Assembly (NCBI GenBank): GCA_947459055.1
Contig: CANHCG010000092.1
Span: 1 to 6,925, forward strand
Source: Cytophagaceae bacterium
Lineage (GTDB): Bacteria > Bacteroidota > Bacteroidia > Cytophagales > Spirosomataceae
Direction: 5' to 3'
DNA length: 6,925 bases
In this document: positions 1-6,925 of the stretch, one piece after another
Numbering within the stretch: the first letter of the stretch is position 1
Layout: every line of letters starts with the position of its first letter
Notes under the pieces: generated by a model
What the model was told of the DNA's origin: nothing
The model's database searches: none
The model's input: only the letters and a program-made list of their open reading frames with translations
Made by a program: the position numbers and the translations under genes

Positions 1-1314
1 CCGTATTTAGGAGCGGGTGAGTTCTATTTAGAATATGGCAATTTTGAATATGCAATCACGGTGCCAGCTTCGCACATCGTGGTGGGTTCAGGGGAATTAA
101 TTAATCCGACGGAAGTGTATACGGCGGAACAAGTAAAACGTTGGGCTGCCGCTAATCAATCTGAAAAAACAGTGATCATTCGTTCGGCTGCCGAGGTATT
201 GGATCCTGCGTCTCGTCCAGCGAAAGATCGCTTAACTTGGAAATTTAAATGTCAAAATGCGCGAGATGTGGCCTTTGCTACCTCTAAGTCCTTTATTCTG
301 GATGCGGCGCGGATAAATTTACCGAGTGGTAAAAAGTCCATGGCCGTTTCTGTGTATCCGGTCGAATCTGATGGGCAAAATGCTTGGGGTCGCTCGACAG
401 AATACGTGAAAGCATCGATTGAGCATTATTCGAATTGGTTATATGAATATACGTATCCTGTGGCAACGAATGTGGCAGGCATTGTTTCGGGTATGGAGTA
501 TCCAGGAATAATCTTTTGTGGATATCGGGATCAAACACGTGCTTTATGGGGCGTGACGGATCATGAATTTGGACATAACTGGTTTCCGATGATTGTAGGT
601 TCTAATGAGCGGAAGTTCCCATGGATGGATGAGGGTTTTAATACTTTCATTAATTTTTATTCGACGGATGCGTTTAATAAGGGAGAATTCAAAAATGGGA
701 AATTTGATATGCATCAATTGGCCCCGCGCATATTCCGTGAAAATGCAGATCCCATTATGTCGATTCCGGATGTAGTTCAACCTCAAAATTTAGGTTGGGA
801 AGCTTACAACAAACCGGGTTTTGGTCTACGCATGTTGCGGGAGCATATTTTAGGGGCTGACCGGTTTGATTATGCGTTTAAGCAATATATTGCTCGTTGG
901 GCCTTTAAGCACCCAACTCCACATGATTTCTTTAAATCGATGGAAGATGGGACGGGTGAGGATTTAGGTTGGTTCTGGCGTGCTTGGTTTTATGAACTTT
1001 GGAAATTAGATCAATCGGTGAAGGATGTCGCCTACATCGAACAAGACCCGAGCAAAGGGGCAATCATTACGATTGAAAATCTTGATAAAATGGCAATGCC
1101 GGCTGTGGTAGAGGTGGAGTTAGTGGGAGGTGCGAAGGAGCGATTCACGTTTCCGGTGGAAATTTGGCAACGAGGGGGAACTTGGACGTTTAAAACAGCA
1201 ACGAATTTGCCGATTAAATCGGTGAGCATCGATCCAGACCATTCTTTTCCAGATATCAATTCTAAAAATAATATCTGGCGGCCGCTCGCTTATCGAGCAC
1301 CGAAAGGAAATTAA
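1..1314 (+). CDS. M1-family zinc metallopeptidase (aminopeptidase-like), 5'-truncated by the window edge
   Basis: This gene encodes a gluzincin metallopeptidase of the M1 family, which typically removes N-terminal residues from peptides. The frame is open from base 1 with no stop, so the start lies upstream; the GTG at 61 is simply a valine in the N-terminal beta domain ([13 protein letters not shown]), not a start. Counting from the first visible codon, 437 residues are seen. The zinc site is HEFGH at 188-192 followed, after 18 residues, by Glu211 (HEXXH-X18-E). GMEYP at 164-168 is the Bacteroidota-type version of the GXMEN substrate-binding motif. Tyr269 in [12 protein letters not shown] fits the transition-state tyrosine. 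[12 protein letters not shown] (about 321-332) closes the catalytic helical region, and a beta-sandwich tail of about 95 residues follows. All catalytic residues are present, so the enzyme looks active. Its own terminator follows, so it is probably not co-transcribed with the transporter genes. A signal peptide cannot be judged. The family call is firm; the substrate is unknown. Confidence 0.93.
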   Translation, partial: PYLGAGEFYLEYGNFEYAITVPASHIVVGSGELINPTEVYTAEQVKRWAAANQSEKTVIIRSAAEVLDPASRPAKDRLTWKFKCQNARDVAFATSKSFILDAARINLPSGKKSMAVSVYPVESDGQNAWGRSTEYVKASIEHYSNWLYEYTYPVATNVAGIVSGMEYPGIIFCGYRDQTRALWGVTDHEFGHNWFPMIVGSNERKFPWMDEGFNTFINFYSTDAFNKGEFKNGKFDMHQLAPRIFRENADPIMSIPDVVQPQNLGWEAYNKPGFGLRMLREHILGADRFDYAFKQYIARWAFKHPTPHDFFKSMEDGTGEDLGWFWRAWFYELWKLDQSVKDVAYIEQDPSKGAIITIENLDKMAMPAVVEVELVGGAKERFTFPVEIWQRGGTWTFKTATNLPIKSVSIDPDHSFPDINSKNNIWRPLAYRAPKGN

Positions 1315-1320
1315 TTTCAA

Positions 1321-1350
1321 AAACCTGATAAATTTTATCAGGTTTTTTTT
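1321..1350 (+). terminator. Intrinsic terminator of the M1 peptidase gene
   Basis: Seven bases after the peptidase stop codon, AAACCTGATA (1321-1330) pairs perfectly with TATCAGGTTT (1336-1345) around a small AATTT loop. The 3' arm runs straight into a T-run ending at 1350. This is a textbook rho-independent terminator and separates the peptidase from the downstream transporter genes. Confidence 0.9.
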
Positions 1351-1638
1351 GAATATTTTTTTTAAAATAAGTTGGATTTACTTGAAGCTGTACCAATTGC
1401 ATTATTTTTATAAAAAAACCGAAAACTCTATTGAATTGATGGATTATTTTCGAATTACTTGTAGTGATTTTTTAGAATTCAAATCGAAAAATAACCGAAT
1501 AGGAGGCTCCTTGCGTTATTTTCCTTTAAAAATATCTTTGGCAATTTTTTTTAATTAAAATTATGTGTTTAAGTTTAGGGGATTATTTGTAGATGAATTG
1601 TTATTATTCGTCGACTAAACCTTTTAACTAATCTCTTT
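1351..1638. other. AT-rich intergenic leader region upstream of the susC-like gene
   Basis: This 288-base stretch is far more AT-rich than the flanking genes and I see no convincing gene in it. A 69-codon open frame (1349-1558) begins on a TTG inside the terminator T-run and encodes a low-complexity Phe/Ile/Lys/Asn-rich peptide, as expected of random AT-rich sequence. The promoter of the susC-susD unit should lie here, but no pair of elements matching the Bacteroidota consensus (TTTG then TAnnTTTG at normal spacing) stands out; TAAGTTTA at 1570-1577 matches seven of eight positions of the -7 element but has no partner at the right distance. The last 20 bases before the ATG lack a Shine-Dalgarno sequence, normal for this phylum. 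A set of mutually complementary segments sits at 1444-1523 and is listed separately. Confidence 0.7.
1444..1523 (+). repeat. Three-segment inverted-repeat cluster with alternative pairings in the susC leader
   Basis: Segment A (TTATTTTCGA, 1444-1453) and segment C (GTTATTTTC, 1515-1523) share TTATTTTC. Segment B (TCGAAAAATAAC, 1484-1495) is complementary to both, with one extra A. B can therefore pair upstream with A or downstream with C, but not both. Inside the B:C hairpin, AGGA (1501-1504) can pair with TCCT (1508-1511). Such arrangements are seen in attenuators and other cis-acting RNA leaders, but short A/T-rich complementarities also arise by chance in sequence of this composition. There is a T-run at 1545-1552, about 22 bases after C, too far to be a simple terminator. 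The complementarity is seen directly; any function is inference. Confidence 0.35.
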
Positions 1639-4600
1639 ATGAACACAAAATTTTACCCAAGTAAGTTGATCTACTTGCTGGCCTTTTTGTTATCCTTTTC
1701 GAGGGTTTCATATGGTCAAAATCGAACGGTAACTGGAAAAGTTACGGATGAGAAGGGCGAAGCCTTGATTGGTGTTAACATTATTGTTAAAGAAACCAAC
1801 AGGGGCGTATCTTCAAATGCAGAAGGAAAGTATTCTATTTCTGTTCCTGATGCGTCAAGTAAATTAGTTTTTACCTTTGTGAGTTACGAATCAAAGGAAA
1901 TTGTAGTTGGCAGTCAAAGTATTTTGAATGTTTCCTTAACACCGGATGCCAAAAGTTTATCTGAGGTAGTTGTGGTAGGATACGGTGTTCAAAAGAAGGC
2001 CACTGTTTCGGGTTCAGTTGTATCGGTAAAAGGTACAGATCTTCAGAAATCGCCAAGTGTTAACTTAAGTAATTCCTTAGCTGGTCGTATGGCGGGGGTT
2101 GTTGCGGTTAACCGTTCAGGTGAGCCAGGATATGATGGTTCTTCCATTCGTATTCGTGGAGCTAATACGCTGAATAACAATGATGCCTTAATCGTAATCG
2201 ATGGTATTCCTAATCGTGCGGGTGGTTTAGACCGTATTAATCCTGCGGATATTGAGACAATCTCAGTATTAAAGGATGCATCTGCTGCGATTTATGGAGC
2301 GCGTGCTGCGAATGGAGTAATTTTGATTACCACGAAAAAAGGAAAATCAGGCAAGCCTGAGTTATCTTATTCATTCAATCAAGGTTTTTCAGATCCTACG
2401 GTAGTTCCTAGATTAACAAATGCTGCTCAGTATGTAGGCATGTTAAATGATTTGGATATTTATCAATTACCAACTAGCCAATGGGCTGCTGCTACAGCTG
2501 CTTACAAAGCGACAGGTGTTTACAATGGTAGAAAGGCGCCATATAGTCCAACTGACATTCAAAAATATGCGGATGGATCTGATCCTTGGCTTTACCCAAA
2601 TACAGATTGGTACAAGGCGACTTTGAAATCATGGTCACCTCAGTCTCGTCACAATGTTCAAATGAGCGGAGGAAGCGAAAATATCAAGTATTTGGCTTCT
2701 TTGGGCTATCAAAATCAAGATGCATATTATAAAAATTCGGCAACGGGTTTTGAGCAATACGATTTGCGTTTGAATTTAGATGCGAAGATTAATGAAAATG
2801 TGAACTTATCGATCGGTGTTTTAGGTCGTGAAGAATTCCGTCGATTCCCAACTCAGTCAGCTGGAGCTATTTTCCGTATGCAAATGAGAGGGAAACCACA
2901 AGAGCAAGCTTTTTGGCCAAATGGTTTACCAGGTCCAGATATTGAAAACGGACAAAATCCGGTAGTTATCACGACTAACCAAACTGGTTATGACCGTGAT
3001 AAGCAAAGTTATTTTCAAACAAATGGACAATTGGATGTTAAAATTCCATGGATTCAAGGCTTGAAATTAACGGGTACGGCGGCAATTGATAAGCGTTTCC
3101 GTGCAACGAAACGTTGGGAGACACCTTGGACTCTTTACCAAAGAGGATCTGGCTTTGAGGCAGATGGAAAGACACCAATTTTGGTGGCTAACAAGCGTGG
3201 TCCAGCGGAACCTCGCTTAACTTTGGGAGATGAAAACCAATTAAATATTCTATTAGGAGCGATTGCAACCTATGAGCGCAAATTTAATGCGCATGGAATT
3301 ACGGTTTTAGCGGGAACGAACAGAGAAACCATTGATGGAGATAACTTCAATGCCTACCGTCGTTTCTTCATTTCACCGGCTTTAGATCAAATTTTTGCGG
3401 GTGGTGACTTAGAGAAAAATAATGGTGGTGGAGCGTTTGAGCGTGCTCGTTTAAACTACTTTGGTCGTGTGGCTTATAACTTCAAAGAAAAGTATTTAGC
3501 TGAATTCTTATGGCGTTATGATGGTTCTGATATTTTCCCTGAAGCGACACGTTACGGATTTTTCCCAGGTGGTATGTTAGGCTGGGTGATGTCTGAGGAG
3601 AACTTCATTAAAGATCAATTACCAGTTGTTAATTTCTTGAAATTGAGAGGTTCTTGGGGACAAATGGGTAATGACCAAATTGCGACTTATCAATATTTGT
3701 CAACCTATGGATTCCGTAGCTACATTATTGGAAACGTAGAAACTAAAACATTATTTGAGACCAAAATCCCGAACAGTAATATTCAATGGGAGGTGGCAAC
3801 TAACTCAGATATTGGTTTAGAAGGATCCTTATTCAATGATAAAGTGACCTTTGAATTAGATTATTTCTACAATAAGCGGACTGATATTCTTTGGGTGAAA
3901 AATGCCTCGGTTCCACAGTCGACGGGTTTGACTTTACCAGCTCAAAATATCGGAGAAGTTGAGAACAAAGGATTTGATTTTACAATTGGATACCGGAATC
4001 AAATTGGTGATTTCAAATACAATTTAGGATTGAACGGAGGTTACGCTAAGAATAAGATTTTATTCTGGGATGAGGCTCCAGGTGCGCCAGAATGGCAACG
4101 TTCGACGGGCAGACCGATGAACACATTCGTGGCCTATCAATATGATGGTGTATTCAAGGACCAAGCTGAAATCGATGCAAACACCCTTAATTACAAGGCG
4201 ATTGTAAACACGTTACGTCCTGGTGATATGAAATACAAGGATTGGAATGGTGATGGTAAAATTTCCCCAGATGATATGGTGCGGAATGACTTTACTCAAT
4301 TGCCTATGTTCCAAGGAGGTATCAACATCGGAGCTACCTACAAGAATTTTGATTTAACGATCTTATTCCAAGGAGCTGCAGGTGCGATGCAATATATTAG
4401 TGCTGGCGAAATGGGTAATATCGGTAACTATATCTCTGATATTTATGAGAATCGTTGGACGGTAGAAAATCCTAGCAGCGTACATCCTCGAATTGCAAAT
4501 CGGAATGACCAATATTTTTCAGCTAACAATACCTACTGGTTACGTAGTTCGGATTATATTCGTTTGAAAAACTTTGAAATTGGATACAATTTACCCGAAA

Positions 4601-4767
4601 CAATTCTTAGCAAAATTGGTTTAAAAAACTGCAGATTATACACCAATGGTTTGAACATGTTTACTTGGGATAAATTGAAAATATTTGATCCAGAAACAGT
4701 CAATTCTACTGGACAGTATTATCCACAGAGTAAGATTATCAATTTTGGATTAACAGCAACGTTTTAA
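1639..4767 (+). CDS. SusC/RagA-family TonB-linked outer-membrane transporter
   Basis: This is the barrel subunit of a SusCD nutrient importer, taking a bulky ligand (glycan or peptide) across the outer membrane with TonB-derived energy. At 1042 residues it is normal for the family and complete. A signal peptide spans about 1-26 (hydrophobic LIYLLAFLLSF, likely cleavage SYG|QN). A carboxypeptidase-regulatory-like beta-sandwich follows at about 29-103, then a TonB-box-like stretch (LSEVVVVGYG, 107-116). The plug domain (about 117-235) carries the family signatures IRIRG (170-174), VIDGIP (186-191) and VLKDASAAIYGARAANGV (210-227). The rest is the beta barrel, ending in a terminal Phe (LTATF) as expected of an outer-membrane protein. 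DWNGDGKISPDD (868-879) is an EF-hand-like loop of the kind found in many SusC proteins. No STN signalling domain is present, which argues against FecA-type sigma-factor signalling. The ATG at 1639 gives a well-formed signal peptide directly after its basic N-terminus. It lies 19 bases before its SusD partner. Substrate cannot be read from sequence. Confidence 0.97.
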   Translation: MNTKFYPSKLIYLLAFLLSFSRVSYGQNRTVTGKVTDEKGEALIGVNIIVKETNRGVSSNAEGKYSISVPDASSKLVFTFVSYESKEIVVGSQSILNVSLTPDAKSLSEVVVVGYGVQKKATVSGSVVSVKGTDLQKSPSVNLSNSLAGRMAGVVAVNRSGEPGYDGSSIRIRGANTLNNNDALIVIDGIPNRAGGLDRINPADIETISVLKDASAAIYGARAANGVILITTKKGKSGKPELSYSFNQGFSDPTVVPRLTNAAQYVGMLNDLDIYQLPTSQWAAATAAYKATGVYNGRKAPYSPTDIQKYADGSDPWLYPNTDWYKATLKSWSPQSRHNVQMSGGSENIKYLASLGYQNQDAYYKNSATGFEQYDLRLNLDAKINENVNLSIGVLGREEFRRFPTQSAGAIFRMQMRGKPQEQAFWPNGLPGPDIENGQNPVVITTNQTGYDRDKQSYFQTNGQLDVKIPWIQGLKLTGTAAIDKRFRATKRWETPWTLYQRGSGFEADGKTPILVANKRGPAEPRLTLGDENQLNILLGAIATYERKFNAHGITVLAGTNRETIDGDNFNAYRRFFISPALDQIFAGGDLEKNNGGGAFERARLNYFGRVAYNFKEKYLAEFLWRYDGSDIFPEATRYGFFPGGMLGWVMSEENFIKDQLPVVNFLKLRGSWGQMGNDQIATYQYLSTYGFRSYIIGNVETKTLFETKIPNSNIQWEVATNSDIGLEGSLFNDKVTFELDYFYNKRTDILWVKNASVPQSTGLTLPAQNIGEVENKGFDFTIGYRNQIGDFKYNLGLNGGYAKNKILFWDEAPGAPEWQRSTGRPMNTFVAYQYDGVFKDQAEIDANTLNYKAIVNTLRPGDMKYKDWNGDGKISPDDMVRNDFTQLPMFQGGINIGATYKNFDLTILFQGAAGAMQYISAGEMGNIGNYISDIYENRWTVENPSSVHPRIANRNDQYFSANNTYWLRSSDYIRLKNFEIGYNLPETILSKIGLKNCRLYTNGLNMFTWDKLKIFDPETVNSTGQYYPQSKIINFGLTATF

Positions 4768-4786
4768 TAATTAACTAGACAAAACA

Positions 4787-6637
4787 ATGAAAAAAAGACA
4801 TTTAATCATTGCGCTATCGGTTTTTGGCACTGTCTTTACGAGCTGTAATGACAGTTTTGTCAACACCAAACCTTTAGATCAACTTTCGGAGTCTGTTGTA
4901 TGGACAGACCCTAGCTTAGCAGATGCATTCGTTACTGAACTCTATGGAGGATTAGGTAATGGGGGTTTTGATGAGCAGATGTTAGCGTCCTTAACGGATG
5001 AAGCATCTTTTACGCACCCTGGACGTAATATCACCACGATCACAGAGTCGCGTTCCAATCCTGCTGATCCAGGTTGGATCAACGGTACACTGAGCTGGCA
5101 AAACATGTATACACGTATACGTGCAGCTAACTTAGCTTTAGAGAATTTGAAAAAGGCTACAGCTTTCCCAGCAGCTACTGTAAACCGCTTAAATGGTGAG
5201 GCCAAATTCATGCGTGCGTATTTCTATCATCAATTAGTTCGCTATTATGGTGGGGTACCTATTATCGATAAATCATTCTCTTTGTCTGATACCGAATTTT
5301 TATCGAAGCGGAATACCATGAAGGAGTGTATTGAATTTATCGTAAAGGATTGCGATGAGGCCTCTGCTCATTTAAATGGTTTATCTATGGCAGCGGGTCG
5401 CGCTTCAAGAGCGGCAGCTTTGGCATTAAAATCACGTATTTTATTGTATGCGGCAAGTGATATGTATGATGCGTCAACGGCTAAGTCTAAATCGACAGCC
5501 ATGGCAGCTTATTCAAATCCAGAATTTGTAGCTTACGTGGATGGTTCTCGTGCTGATCGTTGGACAAAGGCACGCGATGCGGCGAAAGCTGTGTTGGATT
5601 TGCCAGGTTTAGGTAATCAATTGAATTTGTCGGCACCTGCCTCCAAAGAAGATGGAACGAACAATTACCTTAACAATTCATTAGCTAGAAATGGTGGAGA
5701 GAAAGAATTGATTTTTGCTCGTTATTTCATTAATGCGAAAGCAGAAAATGGAGGCCGTATAGGTTTATTCAATGGTCCTAATGGATATAATAACTGGGCT
5801 GGAAATGCGCCAATTCAAAATTTTGTAGATGATTATGAAATGATGGATGGTAGCAAATTCTCATGGTCGAATACCGAACATGCTTCTGCCCCTTATCAAA
5901 ACCGGGATCCTCGTTTCTATGCAACATTAATGTATGATGGTTCTGCTTGGAAGCCTCGTTCACCAAGTGCAGCTTCCAAAGATCCATTTAATCAAATCCA
6001 AACGGGACAATATGAAATTAGTTCTGGTTCAGGAAAAGTTGCTTACTTTGGTTTAGATACACGTAAAAGTTCAATCGAAGATTGGAATGGAAGTTACACA
6101 GGATATTATTTCCGTAAATTCACGGATCCTAATCCAGCGATTGTTGACCAAAACACCTGGCAACAAATTCCTTGGCCATTCTTCCGCTACACTGAGGCTG
6201 TATTGAATTATGTAGAGGCATGTATCGAGTTAGGTCAAGATGCTGAGGCTCGTGCTTGGTTGAATAAAGTTCGTTTCCGTTCCGGTATGCCGGCTATTAC
6301 CGAAAGTGGTGATGCATTACGTCAGCGCTATCGTAACGAACGCCGTGTTGAAATGGCCTTTGAAGAACAAAGATACCATGATGCTCGTCGTTGGATGATT
6401 GCAGGTTCTACCTTGGGACGTAAAGTTCAGATCATCAACGTAATCGGTACATTAAAACCAGGTAAAACAGTTACGCTTTATCGCTATGACCCAACAAGCT
6501 ACGATTATCAGTACAAAGTAGTTGAAATGGATCCAGGTAAAGAAAATCGCGCTTGGTTAGATAAGATGTACTTCTTACCTATTCACCGTGATGAAATGAA
6601 CCGGAATAAGAGCTTAGTTCAGAATCCAGGTTACTAA
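4787..6637 (+). CDS. SusD/RagB-family surface nutrient-binding lipoprotein
   Basis: This is the ligand-capturing lid of the SusC barrel encoded just upstream; both should form a complex on the outer face of the outer membrane. The 616-residue product is within, if at the upper end of, the usual SusD range. The N-terminus is a lipoprotein signal (KKR, a hydrophobic stretch, then FTSC with Cys20 as the lipidated residue). The N-terminal SusD-like half includes WQNMYTRIRAANLALENL (104-121) and the hallmark EAKFMRAYFYHQLVRYYGGVP (138-158). The RASRAAALALKSRILLYAA stretch (205-223) belongs to the TPR-like helical scaffold. The C-terminal RagB/SusD domain carries RNERRVEMAFEEQRYHDARRW (516-536) and ends with the conserved NRNKSLVQNPGY (605-616). 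The 19-base gap to susC and the absence of any promoter or terminator between them indicate co-transcription. The ATG at 4787 is preceded by an A-rich leader (AGACAAAACA) rather than a Shine-Dalgarno sequence. The family call is certain; the ligand is unknown. Confidence 0.97.
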   Translation: MKKRHLIIALSVFGTVFTSCNDSFVNTKPLDQLSESVVWTDPSLADAFVTELYGGLGNGGFDEQMLASLTDEASFTHPGRNITTITESRSNPADPGWINGTLSWQNMYTRIRAANLALENLKKATAFPAATVNRLNGEAKFMRAYFYHQLVRYYGGVPIIDKSFSLSDTEFLSKRNTMKECIEFIVKDCDEASAHLNGLSMAAGRASRAAALALKSRILLYAASDMYDASTAKSKSTAMAAYSNPEFVAYVDGSRADRWTKARDAAKAVLDLPGLGNQLNLSAPASKEDGTNNYLNNSLARNGGEKELIFARYFINAKAENGGRIGLFNGPNGYNNWAGNAPIQNFVDDYEMMDGSKFSWSNTEHASAPYQNRDPRFYATLMYDGSAWKPRSPSAASKDPFNQIQTGQYEISSGSGKVAYFGLDTRKSSIEDWNGSYTGYYFRKFTDPNPAIVDQNTWQQIPWPFFRYTEAVLNYVEACIELGQDAEARAWLNKVRFRSGMPAITESGDALRQRYRNERRVEMAFEEQRYHDARRWMIAGSTLGRKVQIINVIGTLKPGKTVTLYRYDPTSYDYQYKVVEMDPGKENRAWLDKMYFLPIHRDEMNRNKSLVQNPGY

Positions 6638-6652
6638 TCTGTAATTAATCTT

Positions 6653-6700
6653 AAAGGAAATGGTAAAGTTGTATGACTTTACCATTTCCTTTTTTTATTT
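6653..6700 (+). terminator. Strong intrinsic terminator closing the susC-susD unit
   Basis: Fifteen bases after the susD-like stop, a 17-bp perfect stem (6653-6669 with 6676-6692) closes a six-base TGTATG loop and runs into a T-rich tail (6690-6700, interrupted by one A). The upstream side has no long A-run, so efficient termination is expected only for + strand transcription. The next gene starts only 26 bases after the stem. Confidence 0.92.
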
Positions 6701-6718
6701 TAGAGTAAAATTATTTTC

Positions 6719-6925
6719 GTGCGCTATTTAATTCTTCTTCTTTTTTCTTCCCTCTTTTTTGCCTGTAAGCCAAGCGGCTCTGCAGATATCGATAACACGG
6801 AGGCTGAAATTTTCGAATTACTTGATTCGTCTAAAACCCAAGTTCAATTTCGGAATAATATCATCGAAGGGTTAAATACGAATGTACTCATGTACGAATA
6901 TTTTTATAATGGTGGCGGAGTTGCC
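6719..6925 (+). CDS. N-terminal fragment of a lipoprotein resembling the CRTAC1-like FG-GAP/VCBS (ASPIC/UnbV) family
   Basis: The frame is open from GTG at 6719 to the window edge, giving 69 residues of a gene that continues beyond. The first 16 residues form a lipoprotein signal: Met-Arg-Tyr, a Leu/Phe-rich core, then LFFAC with Cys16 as the likely lipidated residue and a Ser/Gly/Asp-rich tether after it. From about residue 32, FELLDSSKTQVQF followed by YEYFYNGGGVA (59-69) resembles the start of Bacteroidota CRTAC1-like proteins, where a similar FYNGGGVA stretch leads into FG-GAP/VCBS repeats of a beta-propeller and a C-terminal ASPIC/UnbV domain; those parts would lie outside the window. 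GTG is chosen because an in-frame TAG at 6701-6703 leaves no upstream ATG. Such genes often sit beside SusCD pairs. The lipoprotein call is good; the family call rests on a short motif from memory. Confidence 0.7.
   Translation, partial: MRYLILLLFSSLFFACKPSGSADIDNTEAEIFELLDSSKTQVQFRNNIIEGLNTNVLMYEYFYNGGGVA

Noticed and set aside
61..63. GTG as the start codon of the M1 peptidase gene
   Set aside because: The frame is open back to base 1 and the upstream codons encode family-typical sequence ([17 protein letters not shown]), so this is an internal valine of a protein truncated by the window edge.
293..1320. Several minus-strand open frames opposite the M1 peptidase gene (293-538, 544-786, 1032-1259, 1120-1320)
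   Set aside because: They lie antisense to a clearly coding, motif-bearing gene and their translations show no domain or signal features.
1501..1506. AGGAGG as a Shine-Dalgarno sequence
   Set aside because: It is followed by no plausible gene; Bacteroidota rarely use Shine-Dalgarno sites, and the bases fit better as part of a small AGGA/TCCT hairpin.
1349..1558. A 69-codon + strand open frame in the spacer, which could be read as a small gene or leader peptide
   Set aside because: It starts on a TTG inside the terminator T-run, has no recognisable domain, and its composition is what random AT-rich sequence would give.
1570..1577. TAAGTTTA as the -7 promoter element of the susC-susD unit
   Set aside because: It matches seven of eight consensus positions, but the nearest upstream TTTG (1537-1540) is 29 bases away instead of roughly 20, and one such match is expected by chance in this AT-rich spacer.
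1871..5987. Minus-strand open frames opposite the susC- and susD-like genes (1871-2056, 4942-5211, 5778-5987)
   Set aside because: They are antisense shadows of strongly conserved coding sequence, with no recognisable protein features.

Overview
The window looks like a chromosomal segment from a member of the Bacteroidota, probably of the Cytophagales type. The phylum call rests on four things seen directly: a SusC/RagA TonB-dependent transporter followed at once by its SusD/RagB lipoprotein partner, lipoprotein signals with the looser Bacteroidota style, translation starts without Shine-Dalgarno sequences but with A/T-rich leaders, and AT-rich spacers with strong hairpin-plus-T-run terminators. 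The order-level placement is a guess from overall protein character.

Layout, all on the + strand. (1) Positions 1-1314 hold the C-terminal 437 residues of an M1-family (gluzincin) zinc metallopeptidase whose start lies outside the window; a clear intrinsic terminator follows at 1321-1350. (2) Positions 1351-1638 are a very AT-rich, gene-free spacer. Its most notable content is a set of three short segments in which the middle one can pair with either flank. (3) Positions 1639-4767 encode a complete SusC-like outer-membrane transporter, and 4787-6637 a complete SusD-like surface lipoprotein, 19 bases apart and clearly one transcription unit. A 17-bp perfect hairpin with a T-run (6653-6700) closes this unit. 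(4) From 6719 to the window edge is the start of a further lipoprotein gene, whose first 69 residues resemble the N-terminus of the CRTAC1-like FG-GAP/VCBS (ASPIC/UnbV) family.

How the genes work together: SusC and SusD form a 'pedal-bin' import complex, in which SusD is the surface lid that captures a ligand and SusC is the TonB-energised barrel. No glycoside hydrolase, sulfatase, sigma/anti-sigma pair or hybrid two-component regulator is visible, so the substrate cannot be named. The CRTAC1-like lipoprotein next door is a plausible surface accessory, but its gene is separated by a terminator. The M1 peptidase is terminated separately and is probably an independent gene.

I see no previously undescribed system here. 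The region is mostly an ordinary SusCD locus. The points worth a second look are the possible alternative-pairing leader ahead of susC, the very tight terminator-to-start spacing ahead of the last gene, and the pairing of a CAZyme-free SusCD with a CRTAC1-like lipoprotein.
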